21,704 nt of DNA from Eubacterium sp. UBA5416 (GCA_002409525.1 DHNM01000014.1:1-21704); one strand, 5' to 3'; positions 1 to 7,775 are shown, counted from the stretch's first letter. Translations and numbers: made by a program. The notes: generated from the letters alone by a model not told the origin.

Positions 1-555
1 TTACAGTATGGTGGACCCGATGGCGAGATGGGTGCTTCTATGCGCTATCTCTCACAGCGTTTTGCGGCACCGAACCGTATCACAATGGGAGTTTTAAATG
101 ATGTAGGTACCGAAGAACTTGCACATCTTGAGATGGTTTCTACGATTGTGCATCAGTTGACCTGCGATCTGACCCCGGAAGAAATTGAAAAAGGTGGATT
201 TGCCAATTACTACGTAGACCACACCGTTGGCATATGGCCCCAGTCCGCAGGAGGAGTCCCGTTTAATGCCAATGAATTCTCGTCGGTTGGAGACCCCCTT
301 GCCGATCTATTCGAGGATCTTGCCGCAGAACAAAAAGCGAAAAAAACCTATGACAATATTCTGCGCCTTGTCAAAGATCCAGAAGTCGCAGATCCGATCA
401 GATTCTTAAGAGCCCGCGAAATCGTACATTTCCAGCGATTCGGCGAAGCTCTGCGCTCTGTTCAGGAACAGCTTGATTCCAAGAACTACTACGCCTACAA
501 TCCAAGCTATGACGCTCCAACTACCTGTCCTCCCTGTGATGGTTCCTGTGAATAA
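1..555 (+). CDS. cotJC: CotJC-type manganese catalase (spore coat), 3' part
   Basis: The reading frame is open at the left edge (LQYGGPDGEMGASMRYLSQR), so the first ATG at 28 is internal and the true start lies upstream; 184 C-terminal residues are visible. The conserved entry GGPDGE..ASMRYLSQR and two ExxH metal-ligand motifs, EELAH (about residues 38-42 of the visible part) and REIVH (about 139-143), match the ferritin-like four-helix fold of manganese catalase/CotJC proteins. These carry a dinuclear Mn centre and break down hydrogen peroxide; CotJC is a coat component of Bacillus and Clostridium spores. The C-terminus is a short Cys-rich tail (CPPCDGSCE), which could help cross-linking or metal binding; that is inference. 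The superoxide dismutase-like gene starts 37 bp downstream on the same strand, suggesting cotranscription. No promoter is visible in the gap. Confidence 0.9.
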   Translation, partial: LQYGGPDGEMGASMRYLSQRFAAPNRITMGVLNDVGTEELAHLEMVSTIVHQLTCDLTPEEIEKGGFANYYVDHTVGIWPQSAGGVPFNANEFSSVGDPLADLFEDLAAEQKAKKTYDNILRLVKDPEVADPIRFLRAREIVHFQRFGEALRSVQEQLDSKNYYAYNPSYDAPTTCPPCDGSCE

Positions 556-592
556 TTGGGAATTAAAAATATAGGAAAGTTGGGTAAATATT

Positions 593-1090
593 ATGAGAAG
601 AAATCTAATCAGCGCTCTGTATTCCATCTGTGAAGCCGAACCTGAGGCTTACTCACTGGTATATGGAAGCGAAGAATATTATGAAATTCAAGGCTCCGTG
701 TACTTCTTCCCCCTCTGGGGCGGTACACTGGTAGCCGCCGAAGTAACAGGTCTTCCAGAGGGTGAAGACTACTGCGATGGCCACTTCTTCGGATTTCACA
801 TACACGAAGGAGGAACATGTTCTGGAAATGAAGACGATCCTTTCGCCGATGCGGGAGATCATTACAATCCTCACGGATGTGATCATCCAAATCATGTCGG
901 GGATATGCCTCCGCTTCAGGCAGACAGAGGTTATGCCCTCTTAGTCTTCTTTACTGATCGTTTTATACCACAGGAAGTTGTCGGCCGCACGGTGGTAATC
1001 CACGATATGCCAGATGACTTTAAGACACAGCCTTCCGGCGATTCAGGATCGAAAATCGCCTGTGGGGAAATCATAGAAAACAGCCTGTAA
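593..1090 (+). CDS. Cu/Zn superoxide dismutase-like protein
   Basis: 165 residues, about the length of a Cu/Zn SOD domain. The family ligands can be placed: H69 and H71 in FGFHIHEGG, bridging H90 in DHYNP, H98 and H101 in HPNHVGD, D104, and the last Cu histidine H137 in VVIHDMPDDF. C76 (GTCSG) and C157 (IACGE) sit where the conserved intramolecular disulfide lies in eukaryotic and bacterial SODs. The position equivalent to the substrate-guiding arginine (R143 in human SOD1) reads Lys (SGSKIACG, K154). There is no signal peptide or lipobox, unlike most bacterial Cu/Zn SODs, so a cytosolic or mother-cell/spore location is likely. A weak AGGAAAG lies about 14 nt before the ATG. The stop codon touches the structured repeat at 1090. 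It probably converts superoxide to peroxide for the adjacent catalase; activity is inferred. Confidence 0.88.
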   Translation: MRRNLISALYSICEAEPEAYSLVYGSEEYYEIQGSVYFFPLWGGTLVAAEVTGLPEGEDYCDGHFFGFHIHEGGTCSGNEDDPFADAGDHYNPHGCDHPNHVGDMPPLQADRGYALLVFFTDRFIPQEVVGRTVVIHDMPDDFKTQPSGDSGSKIACGEIIENSL

Positions 1091-1247
1091 TGATACCAGG
1101 GTCGAAAAGTGTATGCCGTTCATGCTTGCATGAAAAAGGCATACACCTTGAGGCCCGAACAAACATAAGAATGTAGCCCGATAGGGCGAAGTTCGCATGT
1201 TTGTAGGATTGCGTGAGCACTTTGTGCGAAGCAATCCGTGGTATCAT
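1090..1247. repeat. Structured intergenic repeat with terminal inverted repeats, copy 1
   Basis: The ends are ATGATACCA (1090-1098) and TGGTATCAT (1239-1247), a 9-bp inverted repeat that extends to 11 of 12 matches. Inside are three strong foldbacks. The first pairs GTGTATGCC (1109-1117) with GGCATACAC (1138-1146) around TTCATGC-TT-GCATGAA, framed by GGGTC (1099-1103) and GGCCC. The second pairs ACAAACAT (1159-1166) with ATGTTTGT (1197-1204) around GCCC-GATA-GGGC. The third pairs GGATTGC (1206-1212) with GCAATCC (1231-1237) around GCAC-TTT-GTGC. It has no ORF of its own. It begins at the last base of the sod stop codon and could end that transcript. The layout resembles a MITE or REP-like element that may also act as RNA; I do not recognise a named family. 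Confidence 0.75.
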
Positions 1248-1279
1248 ATTGTGCGGAACACCACAGGAAATCCTGTGCT

Positions 1280-1303
1280 CTTTTTCATGCTTGCATGAAA
1301 AAG
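1280..1303. terminator. Bidirectional intrinsic terminator inside repeat copy 2
   Basis: CTTTTTCATGC (1280-1290) pairs perfectly with GCATGAAAAAG (1293-1303), an 11-bp stem with a very tight loop. T-runs fall on one flank in either orientation. It lies about 20 bp past the stop of the minus-strand ABC gene and about 190 bp past the plus-strand sod stop, so it suits the convergent arrangement. The stem is AT-rich, so its strength is uncertain. Confidence 0.5.
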
Positions 1304-1323
1304 GCATACACCTTGAGACCCGA
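1284..1323. repeat. Structured repeat, partial copy 2
   Basis: A 40-bp direct repeat of 1119-1158 with a single mismatch (GAGACCCGA here, GAGGCCCGA there). It contains the TTCATGC-TT-GCATGAA palindrome, GGCATACAC and the CTTGA-GACCC end. GACCC here is a perfect complement of GGGTC at 1099-1103, whereas copy 1 offers GGCCC, which needs a G-U pair. The segment ends exactly before the stop codon of the ABC transporter gene. Between the copies lies a separate perfect 7-bp hairpin, CACAGGA-AA-TCCTGTG (1262-1277). Confidence 0.75.
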
Positions 1324-4300
1324 TTACTCACTTCGCAGTGCCTCGACGGGATCTTTTTTTGCCGCCGCGGATGATGGAAACAGTCCGGATATAAATGCCA
1401 GCAGCATGCTGATTCCTATCAGGACCAAAGAAGCCTTAAGAGGAAGCTGAGCGATATTTCTAATACCAAGTCTGTTATAACCTATGATGTTAGCGATGAT
1501 ACTTAAAATATAGGTCGCCACAACACCCAGCATTCCCGCAGAGAAGCCGATGATCAGTGTCTCGGCATTAAATACTCTTCGGACATCCTTTTTGCTCGCT
1601 CCGAGAGCACGGAGAATTCCAATCTCTTTCTTTCGTTCAAGAACAGAGATATAGGTAATGACTCCAATCATAATTGAAGAGACAACCAGCGAAATTCCGA
1701 CAAATGCAATCAATGCATAGCTGACGGTATCAACGATATCTGTCACAGATGACATCATTGTACCTACGAGATCCGTGTAGCTGATCTTCTTCTCCTTATC
1801 TTTTGCTTTCTCCATCTTTTTATTGTATCCATCCAGGAAATTAACGATCTTTCCCTTAGAATTAAAATCCTTTGGATAAAAATTGATCTGCTGCGGTTTA
1901 TCTACTGTCGCGTAACCGAGTTTTTTCATATTATTATCATAAGAGCTGTCCGCCTGTTTTAACATCGTCGTCATCAGATCCATGATCTCATCTTCTGTCC
2001 GGTTGATCTGAAATGCAGAGACAAATGCATTTTGGTCAATGCTGATCGCATTCTGTAACTGTCCGGGAAGCTGCTTCATAGACTCCTTCATCTTACTTTC
2101 GATCTGACTTTGCAGCTGTTTTCCAACCTTTGTCATCTGACTGTTCATTTGCTTTTGGATCTGTTGTTCCATCTGCCCCATGACCTGTTTCATCTGGCTT
2201 TGCAGCGCACTTTGAATCTGTGCCTGCAGCTGACTGGCCAGCTGGTTTTGTATATTGGTCATCTGGCTTTTCATCTGATTTTCAATCTGTTCCTGTACGG
2301 AAGCAGATACCTGCTGCATGTAAGCCTGAAGTGCTGACTGCATATAGTTTGTCACAATTTCTTCAACCTGTCCTTGAATTTCGGATGGATTGACAGCCTG
2401 GTTGATTTGACTGACAAGACTGGCCTGAACATCAGATCTGTTCAAATATTCCTGAAGATCCGCGCTAATCTGATCCGGATCTGTAATCTCTTTTTCTTTT
2501 TCTTCACTCAAAAAGCTAGTCAGTACCTGTGCCATAATATTATTCATCGCATCAGTCGGAATATTGACCTGTCCGGCCAGGGCATCGTTCAACCCATCTA
2601 AGTCAATATCTGGCGGGGCAATACTGCCGGGATCGATTTTAATATCGAGGTTCGACATGTCAATTCCGGAAAGGTCGATATTTGAAAGATCCATCTTCGA
2701 CATATCAAGTCCGCCAAGATCAATTCCAGACAAGTCGATTCCCGATAAGTCAAGGTCGGACATATCACCCAGACTCGAAAAATCAAGGTTAATTTTGGAT
2801 TCATCAATCTTGAATGCCTCTTTCATCTTATTTTCATCAATAGTAAAGAGATCGGCAAAATTAAAATCTTTCTCTGCGTCTTTGTCCTTTTCCTCGGCAA
2901 AGGTCTTGCCAGTCAGAACATTTACCTCGGGGTTTTGAATCTGCTGTTTCACTACATCCGAATCTTCCGCTTCTTTCATCAATTTGTTAACAAGCTCAGG
3001 TGTATAATTGATTCCGGGTGACAGTGAGGTCGCCTTGGCATCCGGATCAGGCTGTACTACTCCAACCACTTTCAGGTCCATTCCCTCAGAGAGAACTTTC
3101 TTCATATATTCATCGTTATCAGAACGATCAACCCAGACCTTATAATTGTCATCATACTGATAACGACTCGCCGGACTGATTACCTTAAACTTTACCGACA
3201 TCAGCTTTTCATATGTTAGATCCATGTCGCTCTTGTCGAGTTTTACCTTTGCATCAGGATTATCAAGTAATGCACCCAGCATATCTTTTAACTCACTTCT
3301 CTGCCGCAGTCCCATCGCGTACAGCACATAGTCGGATACACTTCCATCCGGCAGCAGGACAAGAACAGTTTCATCATATTTTTTTGGCCAGCGCCCTGCC
3401 TTAATCTGGTACTGGCTGTCGTACATCTTACTCGCACCGGGCAGTGCCTGAAATGCATCCATGCCTGTTGACCCGGAAGATCCGAACATAGCAGAATCTG
3501 CACCAAATCCATAATTTTTGAGCAGCGCATCCGGATTTACCTGATCAATGTTATTGTCGATATCGTCCAGATAAATCTGCGGAGTCACGTCATATACATA
3601 TTGCACTGTCTTGACATTCGGTTCAATCTTCGATTTATTTTTCTCAATATACGCTTTAAAGGATTTCAAATCGTTCTTATTCTGGTTCTGAAAAATACTT
3701 TCAACGATCTTTTGTTCTTTCACCGTTTCTTTTTTTGAACTTTTGCTTTTCGGGTTCTCATCTTTGGAACTGGTTTTGTTATTCGATACACCCATACTCT
3801 GACCGGCATTTGTCATCAGACTTTCAAAATCAAATCCAGTTTCCTGAATAGTCAACGGATAGATACTCATCGTCTCTTCTTCCGTAGTTTTTATATAATC
3901 ATCTATTCCATTTGCCAAAGCCAGGATGGCAGCGATTCCTATAATACCAATCGAACTTGCCAGTGCCACCATAAAGGTACGGCCCTTCTTCGTCATCAGA
4001 TTGCTAAGTGAAAGCGAAATTGCCGTAAAAAGGGACATGCCGACTTTATGCGGTTTTTCAGCCAGACGCTGCTTTTCCATATCGGGATCAAACGGATTCG
4101 TGTCATCAATCAGTTTTCCATCCTGAAGGCGGACAATTCGGTTTGCATATTCGTCGGCAAGATCCGGATTATGTGTTACCATAATAACCAGACGATCATC
4201 GGCAACTTTCTTCAGAAGATCCATCACCTGTTTACTGGTCTTCGTGTCAAGCGCTCCTGTTGGCTCATCGGCCAGCAAAATCTCCGGATTATTAATCAGT

Positions 4301-4764
4301 GCCCTGGCAATCGCAACTCGCTGCATCTGCCCTCCTGAAAGCTGACTTGGAAGCTTCTTGATATGTTCTCCGAGCCCTACTTCCTCCAGTGCCCTCGTGG
4401 CCTTCTCCTTACGTTCCGCCGATGAAATGCCGGTAAGCGTAAGTGCCAGCTCCACATTCGCCAGAATCGTCTGATGAGGGATCAGATTATAGCTCTGGAA
4501 GACAAAACCTATTCGATTATTGCGGTACGTATCCCAGTCTTTTGATTTATATTCTTTAGTGGAAATCCCGTCAATTTCCAGATCTCCGGAATCATAGTGG
4601 TCCAGTCCTCCAATAATATTGAGCAGTGTTGTCTTTCCAGAACCGGAAGGTCCCAGAATCGCAGCAAACTCATTATCGCGAAATGCCATCGAAACTCCGT
4701 CCAGAGCCGTCTGGGTAAAATCAGCGGTTTTATATGATTTTTTTATATCAGTTAATCTCAACAT
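1324..4764 (-). CDS. MacB/FtsX-type ABC transporter, fused ATPase and permease, giant external domain
   Basis: 1146 residues. The N-terminal ATPase has Walker A GPSGSGKT (38-45), Q-loop Q90, signature LSGGQ (142-146), Walker B ILLADEP (162-168) and switch H198. A first membrane helix follows (about 263-285). Three more sit at the C-terminus (about 1010-1038, 1069-1093, 1108-1130) with the FtsX hallmark ERKKEIGILRALGAS (1043-1057). Between TM1 and TM2 lie about 725 residues, predicted outside the cell; MacB has roughly 200. This region holds a charged linker (330-352), eight consecutive pentads D-[LM]-[SG]-x-[ILM] (667-706) and a Gln/Met-rich stretch (about 780-905) likely to form a long coiled coil. 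Family members use ATP hydrolysis for mechanical work on peptides, drugs or envelope partners; the substrate here is unknown. The nearest good Shine-Dalgarno (AGGAAG) is about 19 nt before the ATG, unusually far, and no in-frame alternative start exists because of an upstream TGA. No histidine-kinase or regulator neighbour is present. Confidence 0.9.
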   Translation of the reverse strand: MLRLTDIKKSYKTADFTQTALDGVSMAFRDNEFAAILGPSGSGKTTLLNIIGGLDHYDSGDLEIDGISTKEYKSKDWDTYRNNRIGFVFQSYNLIPHQTILANVELALTLTGISSAERKEKATRALEEVGLGEHIKKLPSQLSGGQMQRVAIARALINNPEILLADEPTGALDTKTSKQVMDLLKKVADDRLVIMVTHNPDLADEYANRIVRLQDGKLIDDTNPFDPDMEKQRLAEKPHKVGMSLFTAISLSLSNLMTKKGRTFMVALASSIGIIGIAAILALANGIDDYIKTTEEETMSIYPLTIQETGFDFESLMTNAGQSMGVSNNKTSSKDENPKSKSSKKETVKEQKIVESIFQNQNKNDLKSFKAYIEKNKSKIEPNVKTVQYVYDVTPQIYLDDIDNNIDQVNPDALLKNYGFGADSAMFGSSGSTGMDAFQALPGASKMYDSQYQIKAGRWPKKYDETVLVLLPDGSVSDYVLYAMGLRQRSELKDMLGALLDNPDAKVKLDKSDMDLTYEKLMSVKFKVISPASRYQYDDNYKVWVDRSDNDEYMKKVLSEGMDLKVVGVVQPDPDAKATSLSPGINYTPELVNKLMKEAEDSDVVKQQIQNPEVNVLTGKTFAEEKDKDAEKDFNFADLFTIDENKMKEAFKIDESKINLDFSSLGDMSDLDLSGIDLSGIDLGGLDMSKMDLSNIDLSGIDMSNLDIKIDPGSIAPPDIDLDGLNDALAGQVNIPTDAMNNIMAQVLTSFLSEEKEKEITDPDQISADLQEYLNRSDVQASLVSQINQAVNPSEIQGQVEEIVTNYMQSALQAYMQQVSASVQEQIENQMKSQMTNIQNQLASQLQAQIQSALQSQMKQVMGQMEQQIQKQMNSQMTKVGKQLQSQIESKMKESMKQLPGQLQNAISIDQNAFVSAFQINRTEDEIMDLMTTMLKQADSSYDNNMKKLGYATVDKPQQINFYPKDFNSKGKIVNFLDGYNKKMEKAKDKEKKISYTDLVGTMMSSVTDIVDTVSYALIAFVGISLVVSSIMIGVITYISVLERKKEIGILRALGASKKDVRRVFNAETLIIGFSAGMLGVVATYILSIIANIIGYNRLGIRNIAQLPLKASLVLIGISMLLAFISGLFPSSAAAKKDPVEALRSE

Positions 4765-4884
4765 AAATTTTGTATATCACATTCTTCCTTTCATTTGTGG
4801 TGTTCAGATAATTACATTCTCACAACTTGAAGTGAACTTTTCAAGATTGAAGAAGCACTTTCAATGCAAAGTAATCATTGTTTA

Positions 4885-4893
4885 ATTGTATCA
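4885..4893 (-). promoter_or_regulatory. Possible extended -10 promoter for the ABC transporter gene
   Basis: On the minus strand the sequence reads TGATACAAT, that is TGn followed by TACAAT (five of six to TATAAT), about 120 nt before the ABC start. No good -35 lies 17 bp upstream, which extended -10 promoters tolerate. The leader contains a small inverted repeat, CTTGAA/TTCAAG (about 4827-4846), of unknown meaning. Confidence 0.35.
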
Positions 4894-4918
4894 CATTCAA
4901 GGGATAAAGAAAAGAAGC

Positions 4919-4947
4919 CGGTTCTATAAGTTTTTGCACCTATACCG
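4919..4947 (-). terminator. Possible terminator after the exported-protein gene
   Basis: On the minus strand CGGTATAGGT pairs with ACTTATAGAACCG across the loop GCAAAA, with one G-U pair and a 2-nt bulge, followed by GCTTCTTTTCTTT. It starts about 22 bp past the stop codon. The stem is imperfect and the T-tract is broken by C, so it would be leaky; this would allow some read-through into the ABC transporter gene. Confidence 0.35.
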
Positions 4948-4968
4948 CCGACCTCCTTATTATTCTTC

Positions 4969-6342
4969 CTAAGATTCATAGGAAACCCCTGTGAAATGAA
5001 CATTTTGAAAAACGATTTCCAGAATTTTCTCGATATCCATCATATCAGCATCTTTATATGCATATGACAGCAAACTAATTGTAAATGGCGTTCCGGACGT
5101 AGATTCCGTCCAGGCATACGCATCCATGTGGTTATTTCCCTTCCTTTGAAAAGTTGTTACAATATAATGGACATCCATCCCATTTATACTCAGAATCTTT
5201 TCCTCTGTTATTTTAACATTTCTATCACTTTTCTTGAATTCGGGAATATGGGTTTTTCCCTCCTCGCTCATTTCATCTGGATTCTTTCCGATTGCATAGG
5301 AATAAAGAATCGAATAATTCTGATCCGGAACCACCTTCTGCATCCGAAGCATGAGATCATTCGACATAATACATTCGAATCCTTTCGGAACTCCAATATT
5401 GGCAACTACTTTTTTATTGAGGACTCCCAGGATAGAATACGTTCCGCTTTCATTTTCTTGGTTATCTATTCTTGCGGGATCCATTTTTCTAATATAATCA
5501 TTAATTTTAGTCATATCATGATCACTAAAAACCGAAACATTTTCCGAGACCTCTTTTGGGATTTTGATAGACGGCACATCATTATAGCCATCAAGAACTA
5601 CTTTAAAAGAAACTTGTGGTTTCCCTGCCGGTTTTATCTTAATCGAGACTGGAAGTCTGGTCTTTTTATCAATGTAAATACTGGCCGAGGATTTCAGATC
5701 CTTTTTCTCTTTCATATTTGCTGAAGTATTTGCCTGTACGTTCACCATGGGAGATAGTAATTTTATCAAATCATCTCCTTCAAGCGTCGCTTTTAAAAGG
5801 AACAGTTCTTTTTCTTTAACCTTATGTGCTTTGCCATCCAGTTTCGATTTAATCTTCCCATCTTTGATCTGTTTAAATAGTCCATCTTCCGATAAGAAAT
5901 AAAGCGACGGGGTCATTTTCTCTGTTGCGTCCAGTTTCATCCACTGCCCTTCCGCTTCCATATAGTTCTCATACCTATTTTTATTTTTAACACAATAGCC
6001 TTCCGTATTCATCACATGTGATTTAGACTCTGGGGAGAGATTGTTCTCTGAAATAGTATATTTTTTTATATAGTGTAAAACCGGATCAGGTTTTCTGACC
6101 CATTCAAAATCGCTGACTGCCTCTGTAGCTCCCGGATCATCATCTTTAAGACTCTCTTCAAAATCAAAATCATGGGCATTATAAGAAATCTTCATAGTTC
6201 CCCCCACCGACTGAACACCGCTCAGTGCCCGCACGACATCTTCGGAAAACCTAATCGCTGACTTTTTACCAGCTTCCGACATGAAAATCGGAAGTAATAC
6301 AGCAGTCAATGCAAAAAATATCGTGATTTTTGCGTTTTTCAT
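4969..6342 (-). CDS. Exported protein of unknown function
   Basis: 457 residues; no family recognised with confidence. The N-terminus is a signal peptide (MKNAK, hydrophobic ITIFFALTAVLLPIFM, then SEAGKKS). There is no lipobox cysteine, so it is secreted or stays anchored by the uncleaved segment. Residues about 30-280 look like a beta-rich lipoprotein-carrier (LolA-like/DUF6612-like) layout: substituted positions around YENYMEAEGQWMKLD, a LLSPM segment and a run of amphipathic strands with KTRLPVSIKIK. Residues about 305-457 form a second domain with LNKKVVANIGVPKGFEC. Both assignments rest on overall pattern only. The start is fixed by GGAGGAG 4 nt before the ATG and by the promoter at 6375-6403. 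The ABC transporter gene follows on the same strand 204 bp on; a functional link is possible but unproven. Confidence 0.75.
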   Translation of the reverse strand: MKNAKITIFFALTAVLLPIFMSEAGKKSAIRFSEDVVRALSGVQSVGGTMKISYNAHDFDFEESLKDDDPGATEAVSDFEWVRKPDPVLHYIKKYTISENNLSPESKSHVMNTEGYCVKNKNRYENYMEAEGQWMKLDATEKMTPSLYFLSEDGLFKQIKDGKIKSKLDGKAHKVKEKELFLLKATLEGDDLIKLLSPMVNVQANTSANMKEKKDLKSSASIYIDKKTRLPVSIKIKPAGKPQVSFKVVLDGYNDVPSIKIPKEVSENVSVFSDHDMTKINDYIRKMDPARIDNQENESGTYSILGVLNKKVVANIGVPKGFECIMSNDLMLRMQKVVPDQNYSILYSYAIGKNPDEMSEEGKTHIPEFKKSDRNVKITEEKILSINGMDVHYIVTTFQRKGNNHMDAYAWTESTSGTPFTISLLSYAYKDADMMDIEKILEIVFQNVHFTGVSYES

Positions 6343-6374
6343 CCCACTCCTCCAATAAAAACAAATTCAAAACA

Positions 6375-6403
6375 AATCTAGCACAAAGTGCGGTATTTGT
6401 CAA
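6375..6403 (-). promoter_or_regulatory. Sigma-A promoter of the exported-protein gene
   Basis: On the minus strand TTGACA (6398-6403), a 17-bp spacer and TAGATT (6375-6380). The -35 is perfect and the -10 matches four of six. It is 33 bp from the ATG at 6342. The spacer holds the palindrome GCAC-AAA-GTGC (6381-6391), which could be an operator. Confidence 0.75.
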
Positions 6404-6434
6404 AAGTTTTTAGAATTTTTACCTATAATTGCTG

Positions 6435-6463
6435 TTTACATATTGTCTAAAATGCAATAAAAT
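6435..6463 (+). promoter_or_regulatory. Sigma-A promoter of the phosphofructokinase gene
   Basis: TTTACA (6435-6440), a 17-bp spacer and TAAAAT (6458-6463), each five of six to consensus. The predicted transcript start near 6470 gives a leader of about 47 nt with an AAGGGGG ribosome binding site before the ATG at 6517. It is divergent from the minus-strand promoter 32 bp away. Confidence 0.7.
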
Positions 6464-6516
6464 GGTTCTATATCATATTATATATTCTTAATAATGTTAA
6501 AAAGGGGGTATCATTT

Positions 6517-7749
6517 ATGAAGGGTAACATCATTGTTGGCCAGTCCGGCGGACCTACTGCCGCTATCAATTCAAGTCTTGCCGGTGTTTACCGGACCGCC
6601 ATGGACCGCGGTGCAAAGAAAGTCTTCGGAATGCTCCACGGAATACAGGGGCTGCTGCAGGAACGTTATATAGACTTGTCTGACTTTATCAAGAGCGATC
6701 TCGATACCGAATTGCTGAAAAGGACTCCTGCTGCTTTTCTGGGATCCTGCCGCTATAAACTTCCTGAGATCCATAAAGATCGAAATGTATATGAAAAAAT
6801 ATTTGGAATCCTGGATAAACTCGATATTGAAGCTTTTATCTACATCGGAGGCAATGATTCCATGGATACCATCAAGAAACTTTCGGATTATGCCATTGTC
6901 ACCGGGCATCCGACACGTTTTATCGGCTGCCCTAAGACGATTGACAACGATCTTGCTCTGACCGATCACACGCCGGGATACGGAAGTGCCGCAAAATATA
7001 TCGGAACATCCGTCAAGGAAATCATTAGAGACAGTTTTTGTCTTGAATATGAAAATGGAGTCGTAACAATCGTAGAAATCATGGGAAGAAATGCCGGATG
7101 GCTGACCGGTTCTGCCTCCCTCGCAAAGGGTGAGGACTGTTCAGGTCCCGATCTGATCTATCTTCCGGAACTTCCCTTTGATCTGGCAAAATTCGGTGAA
7201 AAAGTCAAAGAGCTCTTATCCACAAAGGTTTCTGTTGTTATAGCTGTTTCAGAAGGGTTGAGACTTTCAGATGGACGTTATGTATGTGAGCTCGGCCAAA
7301 ACCTCGATTTTGTGGACGCATTTGGACATAAACAACTCTCCGGAACTGCCAATTATCTGGCAAGTTATATTGCAGGAGAAATCGGCTGTAAAACCAGGGC
7401 GATCGAACTCAGCACACTCCAGCGCTCTGGGTCGCATCTGGCATCGCGTGTAGATATCCTGGAAGCCTATCAGGTTGGAGGTGCCGCGGTAAAAGCGGCC
7501 GATGAAGGGGATTCCGGGAAAATGGTAGTCTTAAATCGTATCTCGGATGATCCATATCAATGCGGCACAGAAGTAAAAGACGTACACAAAATTGCAAATG
7601 ATGAGAAACTTGTTCCAAGAGAATGGATGAACGAAAAAGGTGATTATGTGACAGAAGAATTCGTAAATTATGTCCGGCCGCTGATTCAGGGCGATGTTTC
7701 TCCGATTATGGTGGATGGAATTCCCAGACATCTATTCCGGCCGGTCTGA
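6517..7749 (+). CDS. pfp: 6-phosphofructokinase, pyrophosphate-dependent type
   Basis: 410 residues. It phosphorylates fructose 6-phosphate to fructose 1,6-bisphosphate in glycolysis; the pyrophosphate enzymes work reversibly in the cytosol. Visible family motifs are GQSGGPTAAINSS (8-20), GGNDSMDT (111-118), the catalytic loop PKTIDNDL (139-146) and MGRNAGW (189-195). The phosphoryl-donor rule of the family is met: ATP enzymes have Gly where this protein has D114 in GGNDS, and Gly where it has K140 in PKTIDND. Asp plus Lys indicates pyrophosphate use. N113 stands where many members have Asp. At about 410 residues it is longer than the 320-residue ATP enzymes, as is common for pyrophosphate types. 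It has its own promoter and a strong ribosome binding site (AAAGGGGG); no other glycolytic gene is adjacent. Confidence 0.92.
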   Translation: MKGNIIVGQSGGPTAAINSSLAGVYRTAMDRGAKKVFGMLHGIQGLLQERYIDLSDFIKSDLDTELLKRTPAAFLGSCRYKLPEIHKDRNVYEKIFGILDKLDIEAFIYIGGNDSMDTIKKLSDYAIVTGHPTRFIGCPKTIDNDLALTDHTPGYGSAAKYIGTSVKEIIRDSFCLEYENGVVTIVEIMGRNAGWLTGSASLAKGEDCSGPDLIYLPELPFDLAKFGEKVKELLSTKVSVVIAVSEGLRLSDGRYVCELGQNLDFVDAFGHKQLSGTANYLASYIAGEIGCKTRAIELSTLQRSGSHLASRVDILEAYQVGGAAVKAADEGDSGKMVVLNRISDDPYQCGTEVKDVHKIANDEKLVPREWMNEKGDYVTEEFVNYVRPLIQGDVSPIMVDGIPRHLFRPV

Positions 7750-7775
7750 AAACCATGCCCGATTTGCTTGTAATC

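Noticed and set aside
1090..1323. CRISPR array or tRNA-like gene in the repeat region
   Set aside because: There are only two unequal copies with no regular spacers, and the folds do not make a cloverleaf with an anticodon arm.
2040..2340. DNA-level tandem repeat in the ABC gene
   Set aside because: The repetitive CATCTG/CAGCTG look comes from Gln, Met and Ser codons of the coiled coil; units are not identical and keep the frame.
5128..5724. 198-codon plus-strand frame antisense to the exported-protein gene
   Set aside because: No ribosome binding site, odd composition, and the opposite strand codes a promoter-led protein with a signal peptide.
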